64,000 bases of DNA from CBDCVD01 sp965224015 (GCA_965224015.1 OZ245032.1:1-64000); one strand, 5' to 3'. Shown: positions 26,024-36,300, counted from the stretch's first letter. Translations and numbers: made by a program. Notes: generated from the letters alone by a model not told the origin.

Positions 26024-27865
26024 ATGGAAACGCGTGCCAATCATTTCTGGGTCGGGGTTTTTACCCTTGGTATTGTTGTCGCTCTTTTTGCCGCATTCTA
26101 TTGGTTTGCCGGTCCTGGCGGAAACGTCGACAGGCGAGACTTGATGGTCCGCTTCGAAGGCTCAGTCACCGGTCTTAGCAGCGGCTCAAGCGTATTGTTT
26201 AATGGCATCCGCGTGGGCGAGGTGACGTCGTTGCAGCTCAACAAGGATAATCCGCGTTATGTGGACGCCCTGCTGAGCGTCGACCCGCAAGCGCCCATCA
26301 AAAGCGATACCGATATCTCGTTGGGTTATCAGGGCCTGACGGGGGTCGGTTTTGTGCAAATGCGTGGTGGGAGCTCGAACAAGCAGAACATCTTCCAGGC
26401 CGGCAGTGAGAGTACCCCCAGCCTGAGCGGATCGCGCAGCGGTGTCGATGACCTGCTTGTTTCCGCGCGCAATGTCATGGCCCGGGTTGAAGCCGCGGCG
26501 GTGTCGCTGGAAGGATTTGTTGCTGAAAACCGCGCGCCCCTATCGCGGTCAGTGAAGAATATCGCCGCTTTTTCCGATGTCCTGGCGTCCAACGAGGATA
26601 ATGTGGCGGCCCTGTTGCAAAATTCCGGTGATGCGGCAAGGCGCATTTCAGAAGTGTCGGGCAATGTTGAGCAATTCGTCCTTACCGTCAACGAGATCGC
26701 CAAGGCCATAAACCCCCAGCAACTGCGCAACACCTTGGACAATGTTGAGAACCTGACCGGCAATCTGGTCGGGGCGAGTGAGAATTTCAATTCGCTGATC
26801 GAGAATACGCGCCAGGCGGCTGACCAGTTGGGAGAGTTCTCCGCTGGACTTAATATTGCTCTTGGAAATGTCAAGGCGGTTATTGATGCTGTTGATGCCA
26901 GGGCTGTCGGTTCGCTTGTGGACAACATAGCCGTGTTTGGCGAGCGCCTGGCGCTTGTGCCGCAAGACTTTGACAATTTGATTAGCGATGCGCGCGCGGC
27001 GTTGCAGAGCACGAACGTCTTTACCTCCGCGCTCGGCGATAGCGCGACAACCGTTAAGAACCTGTTCGATGATGCTGCGGGCTTGGCGCAGCAATGGCGT
27101 GCAACGACGAAGCGTGTTGACGTGGTGCTTGCGCAAATCGGCGGCTCGATGCCGGTGCCGGACCATACAGTCATCGCCTCGGCGCAACGGGCGGCGGCTT
27201 CGGTTGCCAGAGCTGCTGAGCGGGTTGATCAGAATTTGATCGAGGAGGCACGCCTGGCGCTGGCGAGTGTGCGTGGAGCCGCGGATGTTCTGCACAGCCA
27301 GACCGGCAAGGATATATCCGAGGCGGCGCGATCAATGCGCGCCCTGAGTGAGCGGATCAACACGGATGTGATTGATCCCGTTATAGAAACCACGACAAGC
27401 ATTCGCCAGGCGGTGAAAACTCTGGACAGTGATGTCATTGAGGAATTCTCCAGGACCGCGGCGTCGGTGCGCGGCGTGGCTGAACGTTTTGAGACTGATA
27501 TTGCGCCAGACATGGTGGCCGCGGCGCGTTCGGTACGTGATGCAGCGGAGAACCTCGATCAGGGGCTTATTGACGAAGCCACCGAGGCGGCCCGTTCGAT
27601 TAACCGCGTGGCTACCAACGTTGGCGATAGAACCAACGAACTGGTTCGCGCCATTATACGCACCACACGCGCCATCGAGAACGGCCTGAGAGATTTCAAC
27701 CTCAAAGGCGGGCGTGAACTGGAGGACCTGATGCGTGATACCCGTGATGCGGTGCGCCAGATCGGCAATGTGGCACGCGGGTTTGAAACCAATCCGGCGG
27801 GCGCGTTGCTGGGCCAGGGGCGGGTGCGCAAGGTTAAGGGCGGCACGGGGAAAACGCGCTATTGA
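26024..27865 (+). CDS. MCE family (MlaD-like) protein with long helical C-terminus
   Basis: 613 residues from ATG 26024 (GTGAGG upstream; a GTG at 26012 is less likely). One N-terminal membrane anchor (HFWVGVFTLGIVVALFAAFY, about 6-25) is followed by an MCE domain (about 35-115, VRFEGSVTGLSSGSSVLFNG). The rest, about 480 residues, is heptad-rich and predicted helical, with many Ala/Asn/Arg repeats such as AARSVRDAAENLDQGLIDEA. This is far longer than E. coli MlaD (about 180) and closer to PqiB/LetB-like or plant TGD2-style bridging proteins. It probably reaches into the periplasm. Confidence 0.88.
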   Translation: METRANHFWVGVFTLGIVVALFAAFYWFAGPGGNVDRRDLMVRFEGSVTGLSSGSSVLFNGIRVGEVTSLQLNKDNPRYVDALLSVDPQAPIKSDTDISLGYQGLTGVGFVQMRGGSSNKQNIFQAGSESTPSLSGSRSGVDDLLVSARNVMARVEAAAVSLEGFVAENRAPLSRSVKNIAAFSDVLASNEDNVAALLQNSGDAARRISEVSGNVEQFVLTVNEIAKAINPQQLRNTLDNVENLTGNLVGASENFNSLIENTRQAADQLGEFSAGLNIALGNVKAVIDAVDARAVGSLVDNIAVFGERLALVPQDFDNLISDARAALQSTNVFTSALGDSATTVKNLFDDAAGLAQQWRATTKRVDVVLAQIGGSMPVPDHTVIASAQRAAASVARAAERVDQNLIEEARLALASVRGAADVLHSQTGKDISEAARSMRALSERINTDVIDPVIETTTSIRQAVKTLDSDVIEEFSRTAASVRGVAERFETDIAPDMVAAARSVRDAAENLDQGLIDEATEAARSINRVATNVGDRTNELVRAIIRTTRAIENGLRDFNLKGGRELEDLMRDTRDAVRQIGNVARGFETNPAGALLGQGRVRKVKGGTGKTRY

Positions 27866-28032
27866 CGGGACCGGCAAACCCCTCTACTCACGATCGCATC
27901 GTTATCCCTCATAAAACGCTACTGCGAACACAGGCAAAGACACATGCCAATGAATAACATCACCTTGTTTTTCTCTCAGTCCCCGCTCCAGGACAGGTGT
28001 GCCCGTTAATAGACAGGCCCAAGTGATCGGAT

Positions 28033-28656
28033 ATGAAACAGGCTTTTATTAAAAATATCGTGGTCACGGGTGTTGGGGCGCTCGCTCTTGCGGGGTGCGC
28101 GGCTTTGGGTGCGCTCAACTCCGCGTCGCAGCCTCCTCCGGAGACCTATGACCTGAGCGCCCCTAAAAACGTGGATAAACTGCGCGCCCACACGCGCGCC
28201 CAGTTGCTCGTTCTGCCGCCCCTTGCCATCAAGGCGCTTAATACCGAAAACATTGTTGTGCGTCCCGCTGCGGGGGTGATTGCCTACATGCACGATGCGC
28301 AATGGCCGGACACGTTGCCGCGGCTGTTGCAGGCGCGCATCATTGAAACACTGGAGAACACGGGTCGAATCCGCGCTGTTGCACAATCCGGGGAGGGGTT
28401 GAGCATAGATGATCGTCTGACGATAACCATTCGTGCCTTTGAAATCACCGCGTTCGGCCAACCCAGCGCCAGGGTCTCTCTTTTTGCCAAGATCGTAAAT
28501 GACACCAACGGCAATATTCGTGCCAGCCAATTGTTCGAGACGAAGGTGCGGTTGCCGGCAAACTATGCCTCCGCCAGGGCGGCCAAGGGATTGAATTCAG
28601 CCGCCGAAACGGTCTTGGGTGATTTGGCCCGCTGGGTTGTCGGGTCTCTCTCCTGA
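28033..28656 (+). CDS. ABC-type transport auxiliary lipoprotein (PqiC/YmbA-like)
   Basis: A 207-residue lipoprotein with signal MKQAFIKNIVVTGVGALALAGC (lipid Cys about 22). The mature part (YDLSAPKN, LLVLPPLAIKALNTENIVVR, WPDTLPRLLQARIIETLENT) matches the ABC_trans_aux/DUF330 domain that accompanies MCE transport systems at the outer membrane. It is the third MCE-system gene, 167 bp after the MCE gene. Confidence 0.88.
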   Translation: MKQAFIKNIVVTGVGALALAGCAALGALNSASQPPPETYDLSAPKNVDKLRAHTRAQLLVLPPLAIKALNTENIVVRPAAGVIAYMHDAQWPDTLPRLLQARIIETLENTGRIRAVAQSGEGLSIDDRLTITIRAFEITAFGQPSARVSLFAKIVNDTNGNIRASQLFETKVRLPANYASARAAKGLNSAAETVLGDLARWVVGSLS

Positions 28657-28694
28657 GGGTACGGGGCGACTGTTTTGCGTATTGTTCAACCTAG

Positions 28695-28853
28695 AGCGTG
28701 TCATGTCTTAATAGAACCATTCTGACGGGCGCTTTTGCACCAATATGGACCTTAAGTCTCTTGCAAATAGCCCCACTATATCCTGCGAGACCTAAGGCCC
28801 ATCTTGTCGCAAAATCGCTCCGTCAGAATGGTTCTATTAAGACATGACACGCT
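28695..28853 (+). repeat. Family C MITE (C1), short form, 159 bp
   Basis: Flanked by CTAG at 28691-28694 and 28854-28857. The two ends are perfect inverted repeats of about 35 bp (left arm to about 28728). An inner hairpin pairs ATGGACCTTAAGTCTC with a complementary stretch near 28790. It encodes the last residues and stop of the minus-strand AEC transporter gene. Confidence 0.93.
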
Positions 28854-29802
28854 CTAGGATCCATAGCCAGCCGGCAATACTGATGACGGAAAGGGCTGTT
28901 GTCACGGCCACGGCACCGGATGTCTCCGCCTCCTGCGTTTTGTAGCGAATAGCCACCAGATATCCGTTGATGCCACACGGGCAAGCGGCAAAAAGCACCG
29001 CCGTTTTTGCCCATAAGGGCGGCAGAGTGACCACAAAACTGACCGCCAGATAGACGAGCGCGGGCTGCAAAACCAGCTTCAAACCCGCCATGATCGATAA
29101 CAGTGAAACATTGCCAAGCAGGCCGTGGCGCTTGAGCGCCAGTCCCATGGCAAACAAAGCACACGGTATGGCGGTATTGGTCAGCATGTCCACAAGAACC
29201 AGTGGCGCTGCGTTCAGGCTCAATCCGGACCATCGAAACAAAAGCCCCACCCCGATCGCAAATAATATGGGATGCACGACAAGCGAGCGCGACAGTTCTG
29301 CGATGGCCGCGATAAAACGCCGCCCGCGACGCCACCGGCCTTCCTGGGGCACGGGCACTGACAGGCCAACCAGGCACGTCACAGCACCCATCATAAGTGC
29401 CAGATGAACGGCAATCAGAAGGAAAATGGGAACATAGGCCCCCTCACCGTAAGCGGTGAGAATCAAAGGAATGCCAATGAGAACCGTGTTTGACTGTGCG
29501 GTTGAAAAACCAAGCACAGCAGCGCCCGCGCGGTCCCGCCCGTGCCGACGCGCAACAACCGCGCAGATAAGCCAAACCACCCCCACAGCAAAAAAATACG
29601 CAAGCCAATATCCCCACGCCGAGACATCCGGCAGGGTTGCGGTTGCCATGGTGCGAAATATCAAACAGGGCACCGCCACGTAAAACACAAACGTGCTTAA
29701 CCCCTCGCCGACCTCATCACCAAGATAGCCGCTGACCGCAGCCAGCCAACCCAGGCCAATAAGGCCAAACACCGGAAGGATGATGAAGACAATGTGCGTC
29801 AT
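28837..29802 (-). CDS. AEC family transporter (auxin efflux carrier type)
   Basis: 321 residues from the ATG at 29802, where the first membrane helix begins (MTHIVFIILPVFGLIGLGWL). About ten hydrophobic segments occur in two halves; family stretches include NTVLIGIPLILTAYGEGA and CPCGINGYLVAIRY. Probable exporter or importer of organic acids. The C-terminus ERVMS and the stop codon come from family C element C1. Removing the element and one CTAG copy gives the ending WLWILG-stop, so the protein gained four residues net from the insertion. Confidence 0.88.
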   Translation of the reverse strand: MTHIVFIILPVFGLIGLGWLAAVSGYLGDEVGEGLSTFVFYVAVPCLIFRTMATATLPDVSAWGYWLAYFFAVGVVWLICAVVARRHGRDRAGAAVLGFSTAQSNTVLIGIPLILTAYGEGAYVPIFLLIAVHLALMMGAVTCLVGLSVPVPQEGRWRRGRRFIAAIAELSRSLVVHPILFAIGVGLLFRWSGLSLNAAPLVLVDMLTNTAIPCALFAMGLALKRHGLLGNVSLLSIMAGLKLVLQPALVYLAVSFVVTLPPLWAKTAVLFAACPCGINGYLVAIRYKTQEAETSGAVAVTTALSVISIAGWLWILERVMS

Positions 29803-29842
29803 AGAGCCCGCAGGGAACAAACCAAAAGCCAAATGGGAACGT

Positions 29843-29867
29843 CTATTAAAACCTGACACGCTCTAGC
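29843..29867 (-). repeat. Family C element, solo end (C5)
   Basis: About 25 bp match the family C terminus (TAAAACCTGACACGCTCTAG). It lies just upstream of the AEC transporter gene, whose other end carries C1. Confidence 0.5.
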
Positions 29868-29913
29868 GCACATTGCGGGTGTTTCGTCCCTGGTGCAAGG
29901 AAAAACGCCATGA

Positions 29914-29950
29914 CCCGTAGCCCGTAGCCCGTAGCCCGTAGCCCGTAGCC
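29914..29950. repeat. 7-bp tandem repeat (CCCGTAG x5)
   Basis: Five consecutive copies of CCCGTAG in the short gap before the YejA-like gene's 3' end. Non-coding; likely a slippage-prone microsatellite. Confidence 0.85.
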
Positions 29951-30001
29951 TTGAAGCAACGCTGTTTGATCGTCATTGTTTACGCCCAAAGGCAACAGGC
30001 G

Positions 30002-31864
<1,863 letters not shown>

Positions 31865-31960
31865 AGGATATCCTTTGCTCATAACCAGGGCCGCTTTATG
31901 GGGGAGCCCCGTGTGAATATCTCACAACGCCCCCCGCCGGAGGGTTGCGGCGCGGCCTGG

Positions 31961-33055
31961 TTATTCAGATGGCAAGGGCGCGGGCTCGTCGGCAAGGGAT
32001 CGCAAATAAAGCAGCAGATCGGCGCGCTGGTTGTCTTTTTTTATGCCGGCAAAAGCCATCCTGGTACCCTTGATGTAAGCCTTGGGTTTAAGAATATACT
32101 GGTCCAAAGCCTCATAGTTCCATAGAAAACCTTCCGTCGCTTTTTGCTGGAAGGCTTTGGAATATTTAAATCCCGGTGCCTGGCCGAGGGGTTTGTTGAC
32201 AATGTTCCATAAGGTGGGCCCGGTTTTGTTCTTGCCCTCGCTGTCGAATGTATGACAGGCCTTGCACTTTTTCGCGACCTTTTCACCACGCTCGACGTCG
32301 GCATTGGCAAGCCGCGCCGCTAGCTTTGCGCCTGTTGCGGTTTCCTGGGGCGCCGGTGTTGCCGCTTGCGCGGCGGTTGCATTTTCGGTTGCCGTGGCTG
32401 CGGCTGTGGTTTCCGTTGTTGTGGCTGCGGCTTCGGTTGTTGCGGCCGCGACTTCAGTTGCCTGAGGTTGAGGCGGGCTTTGCAAGCTGCTCGCTTCATC
32501 GTTTGCCGGTGTTGGGCTTGGCAACGGCGCCGGTGTATCGCTCAAGGAATTCAAGTAGACCAGCAGATCCCCCCGCTGGTCGGGTTTTTTGATGCCTGCG
32601 AACGCCATTTTGGTGCCTTTGGCGTAGGCTTTCGGGCTTTCGATAAAGCTGTTGAGCGCTTCGAAGTCCCAAACTGTGCCCTTGTTGGCAAGTTCTGTTA
32701 ATGCACTGGAAAAGGAAAAGCCTTCAACGGCGCCAATGGGGCGGTTGACAATATTCCAAAGCCCGGGGCCTGTTTTGTTCTTTCCACTGTTGTCAAATAT
32801 GTGGCAGGCGGCGCATTTTTTGGCGACTTTTTCCCCGCGGGTAACGTCACCGCCGGCCAGCAGGCTGGCCAAGTCAACGGGCTCGGCCTCTGTACCGGTT
32901 GCCGTCGCTGCACTGGCGTGGGCCGCACTCACGTCTATGTGAGATTGGGGCGTGTCGGTGGCGAAAATGAGATTGGCGGCTGTTTTCAACCCCAAGGCAA
33001 GAAAAACCGCCCCCAATACGCCGCCGGCAATTTTATTAAACTCGAACGCTTTCAT
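31961..33055 (-). CDS. Membrane-anchored tandem di-heme cytochrome c (CycM-like duplication)
   Basis: 364 residues. An N-terminal anchor (GGVLGAVFLALGLKTAANLI, about 11-30) precedes two class I cytochrome c domains. Heme sites are CAACH (81-85) and CKACH (264-268); axial Met candidates lie in GTKMAF and GTRMAF. The domains are clearly duplicates (both have GEKVAKK before the heme site and NKTGP after it), joined by a ~70-residue Ala/Thr/Pro-rich linker. Single-domain relatives carry electrons to the terminal oxidase in alphaproteobacteria. Divergent from kdsB. Confidence 0.92.
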   Translation of the reverse strand: MKAFEFNKIAGGVLGAVFLALGLKTAANLIFATDTPQSHIDVSAAHASAATATGTEAEPVDLASLLAGGDVTRGEKVAKKCAACHIFDNSGKNKTGPGLWNIVNRPIGAVEGFSFSSALTELANKGTVWDFEALNSFIESPKAYAKGTKMAFAGIKKPDQRGDLLVYLNSLSDTPAPLPSPTPANDEASSLQSPPQPQATEVAAATTEAAATTTETTAAATATENATAAQAATPAPQETATGAKLAARLANADVERGEKVAKKCKACHTFDSEGKNKTGPTLWNIVNKPLGQAPGFKYSKAFQQKATEGFLWNYEALDQYILKPKAYIKGTRMAFAGIKKDNQRADLLLYLRSLADEPAPLPSE

Positions 33056-33429
33056 GGCTTATCTGCTCCGCCTGATCAATCGTTTTGACTGGCATACCAA
33101 AGCCTACACGGCGCTTGGGGTGCACCAGCGTTGTTACGGCTCTCTTCCGAGCAACCCCGTCTAGCCCATTCGGCGCTGATATTGCACATTCCCGGCGCGC
33201 CAGTGGGGTTGCGCAACACCTTGGCGCCCGCGAAAAACCCGTTGGCGCATCACAGGCGCTGAAATCAACGCCTGCGGCTTACCACAACGGCCTTTGCCAG
33301 AGGGTTAACTCCACAAGGTCCTTGTCAGCACTATAGGGATTGCCAATGGTTATGCAATAGGGATAAAGCTTTTCCTGTGGGGCAATTGGGCGCAGGATGT
33401 TCCATCGTGACATCGTTGGGCAGTCGTGT
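33056..33429. other. Gene-free spacer upstream of cytochrome c gene
   Basis: About 370 bp with no credible gene. It includes a short inverted repeat (GGCGCTGAAATCAACGCC, near 33256-33273) and presumably the promoter of the cytochrome gene, but no promoter stands out. It ends at family B element B2. Confidence 0.5.
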
Positions 33430-33432
33430 TAG

Positions 33433-33568
33433 ATCAGCATGGGGTTAGCTTTACCCATTTTGCTATGGTGACAGCTAAACCCATAAAGCTGATTGCCTTC
33501 TAAATCTATAGCAAAATGCGACAAGAATACGCAAAAGCCCCACGATTCCCATTAAACGCATTTTGCTA
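33433..33568 (+). repeat. Family B MITE (B2), 136 bp
   Basis: Flanked by TAG at 33430-33432 and 33569-33571. It has both inverted-repeat halves, with an uninterrupted CCATTAAACGC at the internal site where two other B copies carry family A insertions. It lies 38 bp before kdsB. Confidence 0.88.
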
Positions 33569-33608
33569 TAGCCAATAGCACGGGTAAAGGGAGACGTTTG
33601 GAGCCGCA

Positions 33609-34334
33609 TTGTTGAAAACGATCATTATTATCCCCGCGCGCCTGCATTCTGAGCGCCTACCGGCAAAGCCGCTGGCTGATATTGCCGGAACGCCAATGAT
33701 TCAAAGGGTTGTGGATTGCGCTCTGGCGGCGGATTTGGGGGCGGTCTTTGTGGCCACGGACGCACCGGAAATTGCCGATGCCGTCACCGGCGCGCAAGCT
33801 GTGATGACCCGTGGCGACCACCCAAGCGGTACGGACCGCGCCATGGAGGCGGCGCGCGCCGTTGATCCTGACGGTGCGCATGAGGTGATCCTGCTGGTCC
33901 AGGGAGACGTGCCGCTGGTTGCAAAAAAGACGTTGCGGACCTGCGTGGCGCTCTTGCATGATAAGGATGTCGCCATGGGCACGGTGGCCACCGAGATTAC
34001 CGACGCTTACGAGCGTGATGATCCCAATGTGGTCAAGGTGGTGGGCAGTTGTATCGCGCCCGGGTGCCTGCGTGCCCTGTATTTCTCCCGCGCGACGGTG
34101 CCAACAGGGCCGGGGGTGCTTTATCACCATATTGGAATCTATGCCTGGCGGCGCCAGGCCCTGGAGCAATTCGTGAACCTGCCGCCTTCGGCACTGGAGC
34201 AGCGTGAGCGTCTTGAACAGTTGCGCGCCCTTGAGGCGGGTATGCAGATCAGGGTCGGGGTGGTTGATGACGTACCGCTTAGTGTTGATACGCCTGAGGA
34301 CCTGGCCCGGGCCCGTGCGCGTCTGAGGCCGTGA
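33609..34334 (+). CDS. kdsB: 3-deoxy-manno-octulosonate cytidylyltransferase
   Basis: 241 residues, starting at TTG (33609 or 33612) with GGGAGACG upstream. The N-terminal nucleotide-binding motif IIPARLHSERLPAKPL (about 7-22), the ATDAPEI segment, and the C-terminal LRALEAGMQIRV and SVDTPEDLARAR match KdsB. It activates Kdo as CMP-Kdo in the cytosol for lipid A and lipopolysaccharide core synthesis. It precedes pheA by 28 bp, a common alphaproteobacterial pairing. Confidence 0.95.
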   Translation: MLKTIIIIPARLHSERLPAKPLADIAGTPMIQRVVDCALAADLGAVFVATDAPEIADAVTGAQAVMTRGDHPSGTDRAMEAARAVDPDGAHEVILLVQGDVPLVAKKTLRTCVALLHDKDVAMGTVATEITDAYERDDPNVVKVVGSCIAPGCLRALYFSRATVPTGPGVLYHHIGIYAWRRQALEQFVNLPPSALEQRERLEQLRALEAGMQIRVGVVDDVPLSVDTPEDLARARARLRP

Positions 34335-34362
34335 CGGGTTTGCTAGCAAGAAAGAGGGTTTT

Positions 34363-35223
34363 GTGACGAACAACTGTGATACGACAATCGCGTTTCAAGG
34401 AGAGCTGGGCGCGTTTTCCCATGTTGCCTGCTCAAAGGTCTATCCGGACATGCAGCCCATGCCCTGCAGTACGTTTGAGGATACGCTGCTTGCGGTGCAG
34501 GATGGCAACGCCAGATTGGCGATGATTCCGGTGGAGAATTCCCTTTACGGGCGCATTACGGACATTCATCATTTGCTGCCGGAGTCGGGGCTTTACATAA
34601 TCGCTGAGTATTTCTTGCCCATTCGTATGCAGTTGCTTGGCCTGCCTGGGGCGCGGCTTGGTGATGTTAGGGATGTGCACAGTTTAAGCGTGGCACTGGG
34701 TCAGTGTCGCAGGTTTATCAAGGATCATGGCCTGCGTGTGCATCCGGCGGCCGATACCGCTGGCTCGGCGCGCCTGATCCGCGATGGCGATGATCCGTCC
34801 CAGGCGGCTATCGGCTCCCGTCTTGCAGGCGAGATCTATGGTTTGAGTGTTCTTGCTGAGGATATCGAAGACGCCGCCCATAACACCACCCGCTTTCTGC
34901 TCATGTCGCGCCAGCGCATCGAGGCAGACCCCACCGGCGGGCCGGCGATCACTACCTTTGTTTTTCAGGTGCGTAACGTGCCGGCTGCCCTTTACAAGGC
35001 CATGGGGGGGTTTGCCACCAATGGGGTCAACATGATCAAGCTGGAAAGCTATATGATCGACGGCTCGTTTACCGCGACTCAGTTTTATGCCGATATAGAG
35101 GGGCATCCTCAGGATCGTTCGGTGGAACTGGCCCTTGAGGAGCTTGGATTTTTCACCACCCATCTGAAAGTCCTGGGCACCTACCCCATGGACGATTTTC
35201 GCTTTGGTGAAAGGCATGTGTGA
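34363..35223 (+). CDS. pheA: Prephenate dehydratase
   Basis: 286 residues starting at GTG. The PDT domain covers about 1-185 (FQGELGAFSHVAC, MIPVENSLYGRI, and the catalytic Thr in AHNTTRFLLM) and the ACT domain about 200-280 (GVNMIKLESYMIDGSFTATQ), the phenylalanine-sensing part. It converts prephenate to phenylpyruvate. It lies directly after kdsB; the 3' flank starts a repeat-rich gene-poor island. Confidence 0.95.
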   Translation: MTNNCDTTIAFQGELGAFSHVACSKVYPDMQPMPCSTFEDTLLAVQDGNARLAMIPVENSLYGRITDIHHLLPESGLYIIAEYFLPIRMQLLGLPGARLGDVRDVHSLSVALGQCRRFIKDHGLRVHPAADTAGSARLIRDGDDPSQAAIGSRLAGEIYGLSVLAEDIEDAAHNTTRFLLMSRQRIEADPTGGPAITTFVFQVRNVPAALYKAMGGFATNGVNMIKLESYMIDGSFTATQFYADIEGHPQDRSVELALEELGFFTTHLKVLGTYPMDDFRFGERHV

Positions 35224-35237
35224 CGAAAACAAAAAAA

Positions 35238-35320
35238 CAAGAAAATTTAAAATACCCGCGGTTAGGATCAAGAGAAAGGCGAAATTAGGCCTTGGGCATG
35301 ACCTTGGTTATCCTTTTTCG
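35238..35320. repeat. Duplicated segment D, copy 1
   Basis: About 83 bp nearly identical to 36219-36300, sharing TTTAAAATACCCGCGGTTAG and the CCTTGGGCATG...TATCCTTTTTC-like end. On the minus strand it holds the 3' end of the small frame at 35285-35458. Confidence 0.85.
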
Positions 35321-35458
35321 ATCTGATTTTGGTTGCGTGGCAATCCCTTGTTCATTAAGCTCTCGCACAAGGCCGGCGCCCATGCGCGGGCCCCGGGGCG
35401 TCGAAACCCCTCCGACAGCGGTCTTTGCTGACCGCAATAGCATCTCCTCGGTTTTCAT
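35285..35458 (-). CDS. Small hypothetical protein, 57 residues
   Basis: A minus-strand frame MKTEEMLLRSAKTAVGG... ending KRITKVMPKA. It is basic (many Lys/Arg in the last 20 residues), with RMGAGLVRELNEQGIATQ in the middle. I do not recognise it. Support for being a gene: its 3' end is duplicated at 36240-36300, where the same reading frame persists as KRMTRAMPKARF-stop with mostly conservative changes, which hints at past coding selection. Against: no clear ribosome site. Confidence 0.35.
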   Translation of the reverse strand: MKTEEMLLRSAKTAVGGVSTPRGPRMGAGLVRELNEQGIATQPKSDRKRITKVMPKA

Positions 35459-35461
35459 GGC

Positions 35462-35580
35462 CGGGGAGGCTGCGGCGCATGTCCAGAGCTTCGGCTTAAA
35501 GGCCGTGGCGGTCGTCTGTCGGCGGCTTTCGAACTCCCCGGTCGCCAGAGGGTAAGACCTCTGGTGGCCCTTTTCTTTTT
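35462..35580 (+). ncRNA. Structured segment ending in an intrinsic terminator
   Basis: CCGGGGAG near 35463 can pair with CTCCCCGG near 35535, enclosing smaller GC-rich helices. It is followed by the hairpin CCAGAGG-GTAAGA-CCTCTGG (35545-35564) and a T-rich tail (35571-35580). This may be a small RNA or the leader of the split gene that starts at 35597. I considered a tmRNA fragment but saw no tag frame. Identity unknown. Confidence 0.35.
35545..35580 (+). terminator. Rho-independent terminator
   Basis: A 7-bp GC-rich stem (CCAGAGG/CCTCTGG, 6-nt loop) followed by GGCCC and a run of TTTTCTTTTT. Oriented to end plus-strand transcripts. Confidence 0.65.
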
Positions 35581-35630
35581 GCCAAGGGAGTTTGCAATGC
35601 TTGAAAACCTATTTCCCTCTGATCCGTCAG

Positions 35631-35899
35631 AGCGTGTCATGTCTTAATAGAAGCAATTCTGTTTCTCGATTGGCGAGGCGATCCACGTCCAAGGCGATCG
35701 AAGAGCGATGGCGACCCATCTCTCAAGAGCGGCTTGGGCGTGGGCGTCCGCCAATCGGAAACCCGAAGGGACGGGCGCTTTTGCGCCAATATGGACCTTA
35801 AGTCTCTTGCAAATAGCCCCACTATATCCTGCGAGACTTAAGGCCCATCTTGTCACAAAATCGCTCCGTCAGAATGGTTCTAGTAAGACATGACACGCT
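35631..35899 (+). repeat. Family C MITE (C2), long form, 269 bp
   Basis: The right target is CTAG at 35900-35903; the left is CAG at 35628-35630 (CTAG minus T). It carries the extra ~110-bp arm shared with C3 and absent from C1. It interrupts the small gene at 35597. Confidence 0.9.
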
Positions 35900-35987
35900 C
35901 TAGCAGTTCGCGCCTGTTGGGCGAGCGGCTGAAGGCCGAGGCGACACCGCACGAAGCCGCCTGCTATATTGCACAAGTTTGCGCTGA

Positions 35988-36088
35988 TACCAGCGGTATT
36001 GGCTTTATATACACGCCGACCGGTGTACTGCCTTGCTAACATACCTCTTTGACGCAAAGCGATGAGTCATTGTTAAGGACCCTTGGTA
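35988..36088 (-). repeat. Family A MITE (A4), 101 bp
   Basis: An intact copy flanked by direct repeats TGA at 35985-35987 and 36089-36091. The TGA (not TTA/TAA) flank shows that the target is TNA. Inserted in the small split gene. Confidence 0.95.
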
Positions 36089-36218
36089 TGAATTGCAGGA
36101 AATGGCCCTTGATAAAGACCTCAACATGCTGGTCTATCTATTGGTCAACGTGCGCCAGGAGGCGTTGGAGTTCTTGTTAAACCTGCACCCGGTGAGCAAA
36201 AGCCTGAAAGCCAAAAAC

Positions 36219-36300
36219 CAAGAAATTTAAAATACCCGCGGTTAGGATCAAGAGAAAGGCTAAAAACGGGCCTTGGGCATGGCCCTGGTCATCCTTTTTC
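36219..36300. repeat. Duplicated segment D, copy 2
   Basis: Second copy of segment D (see 35238-35320). It begins at the 3' end of the split small gene. The minus-strand small frame is truncated here beyond its last dozen residues. Confidence 0.85.

Larger units (their letters stand above)
35597..36230 (+). pseudogene. Small alphaproteobacterial gene split by two MITEs (85 residues when restored)
   Basis: AAGGGAG precedes ATG 35597. The frame MLENLFPSDPS runs into family C element C2. After C2 it resumes with SSRLLGERLKAEATPHEAAC and YIAQVCA, is broken again by family A element A4, and resumes with ELQEMALDKDLNMLVYLLVN, ending KNQEI-stop at 36230. Removing C2 with one target copy (272 bp) and A4 with its TGA duplication (104 bp) leaves 258 bp: exactly 86 codons and one open frame (one lost T in the C2 left target is assumed). 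The restored protein resembles short helical hypotheticals common in this class. It is now inactive. Confidence 0.8.

Noticed and set aside
35280..35580. Two-piece tmRNA
   Set aside because: GC-rich pairing and a TTCGAA element suggested it, but no tag peptide frame ending in Ala-Ala and no paired acceptor ends could be found.
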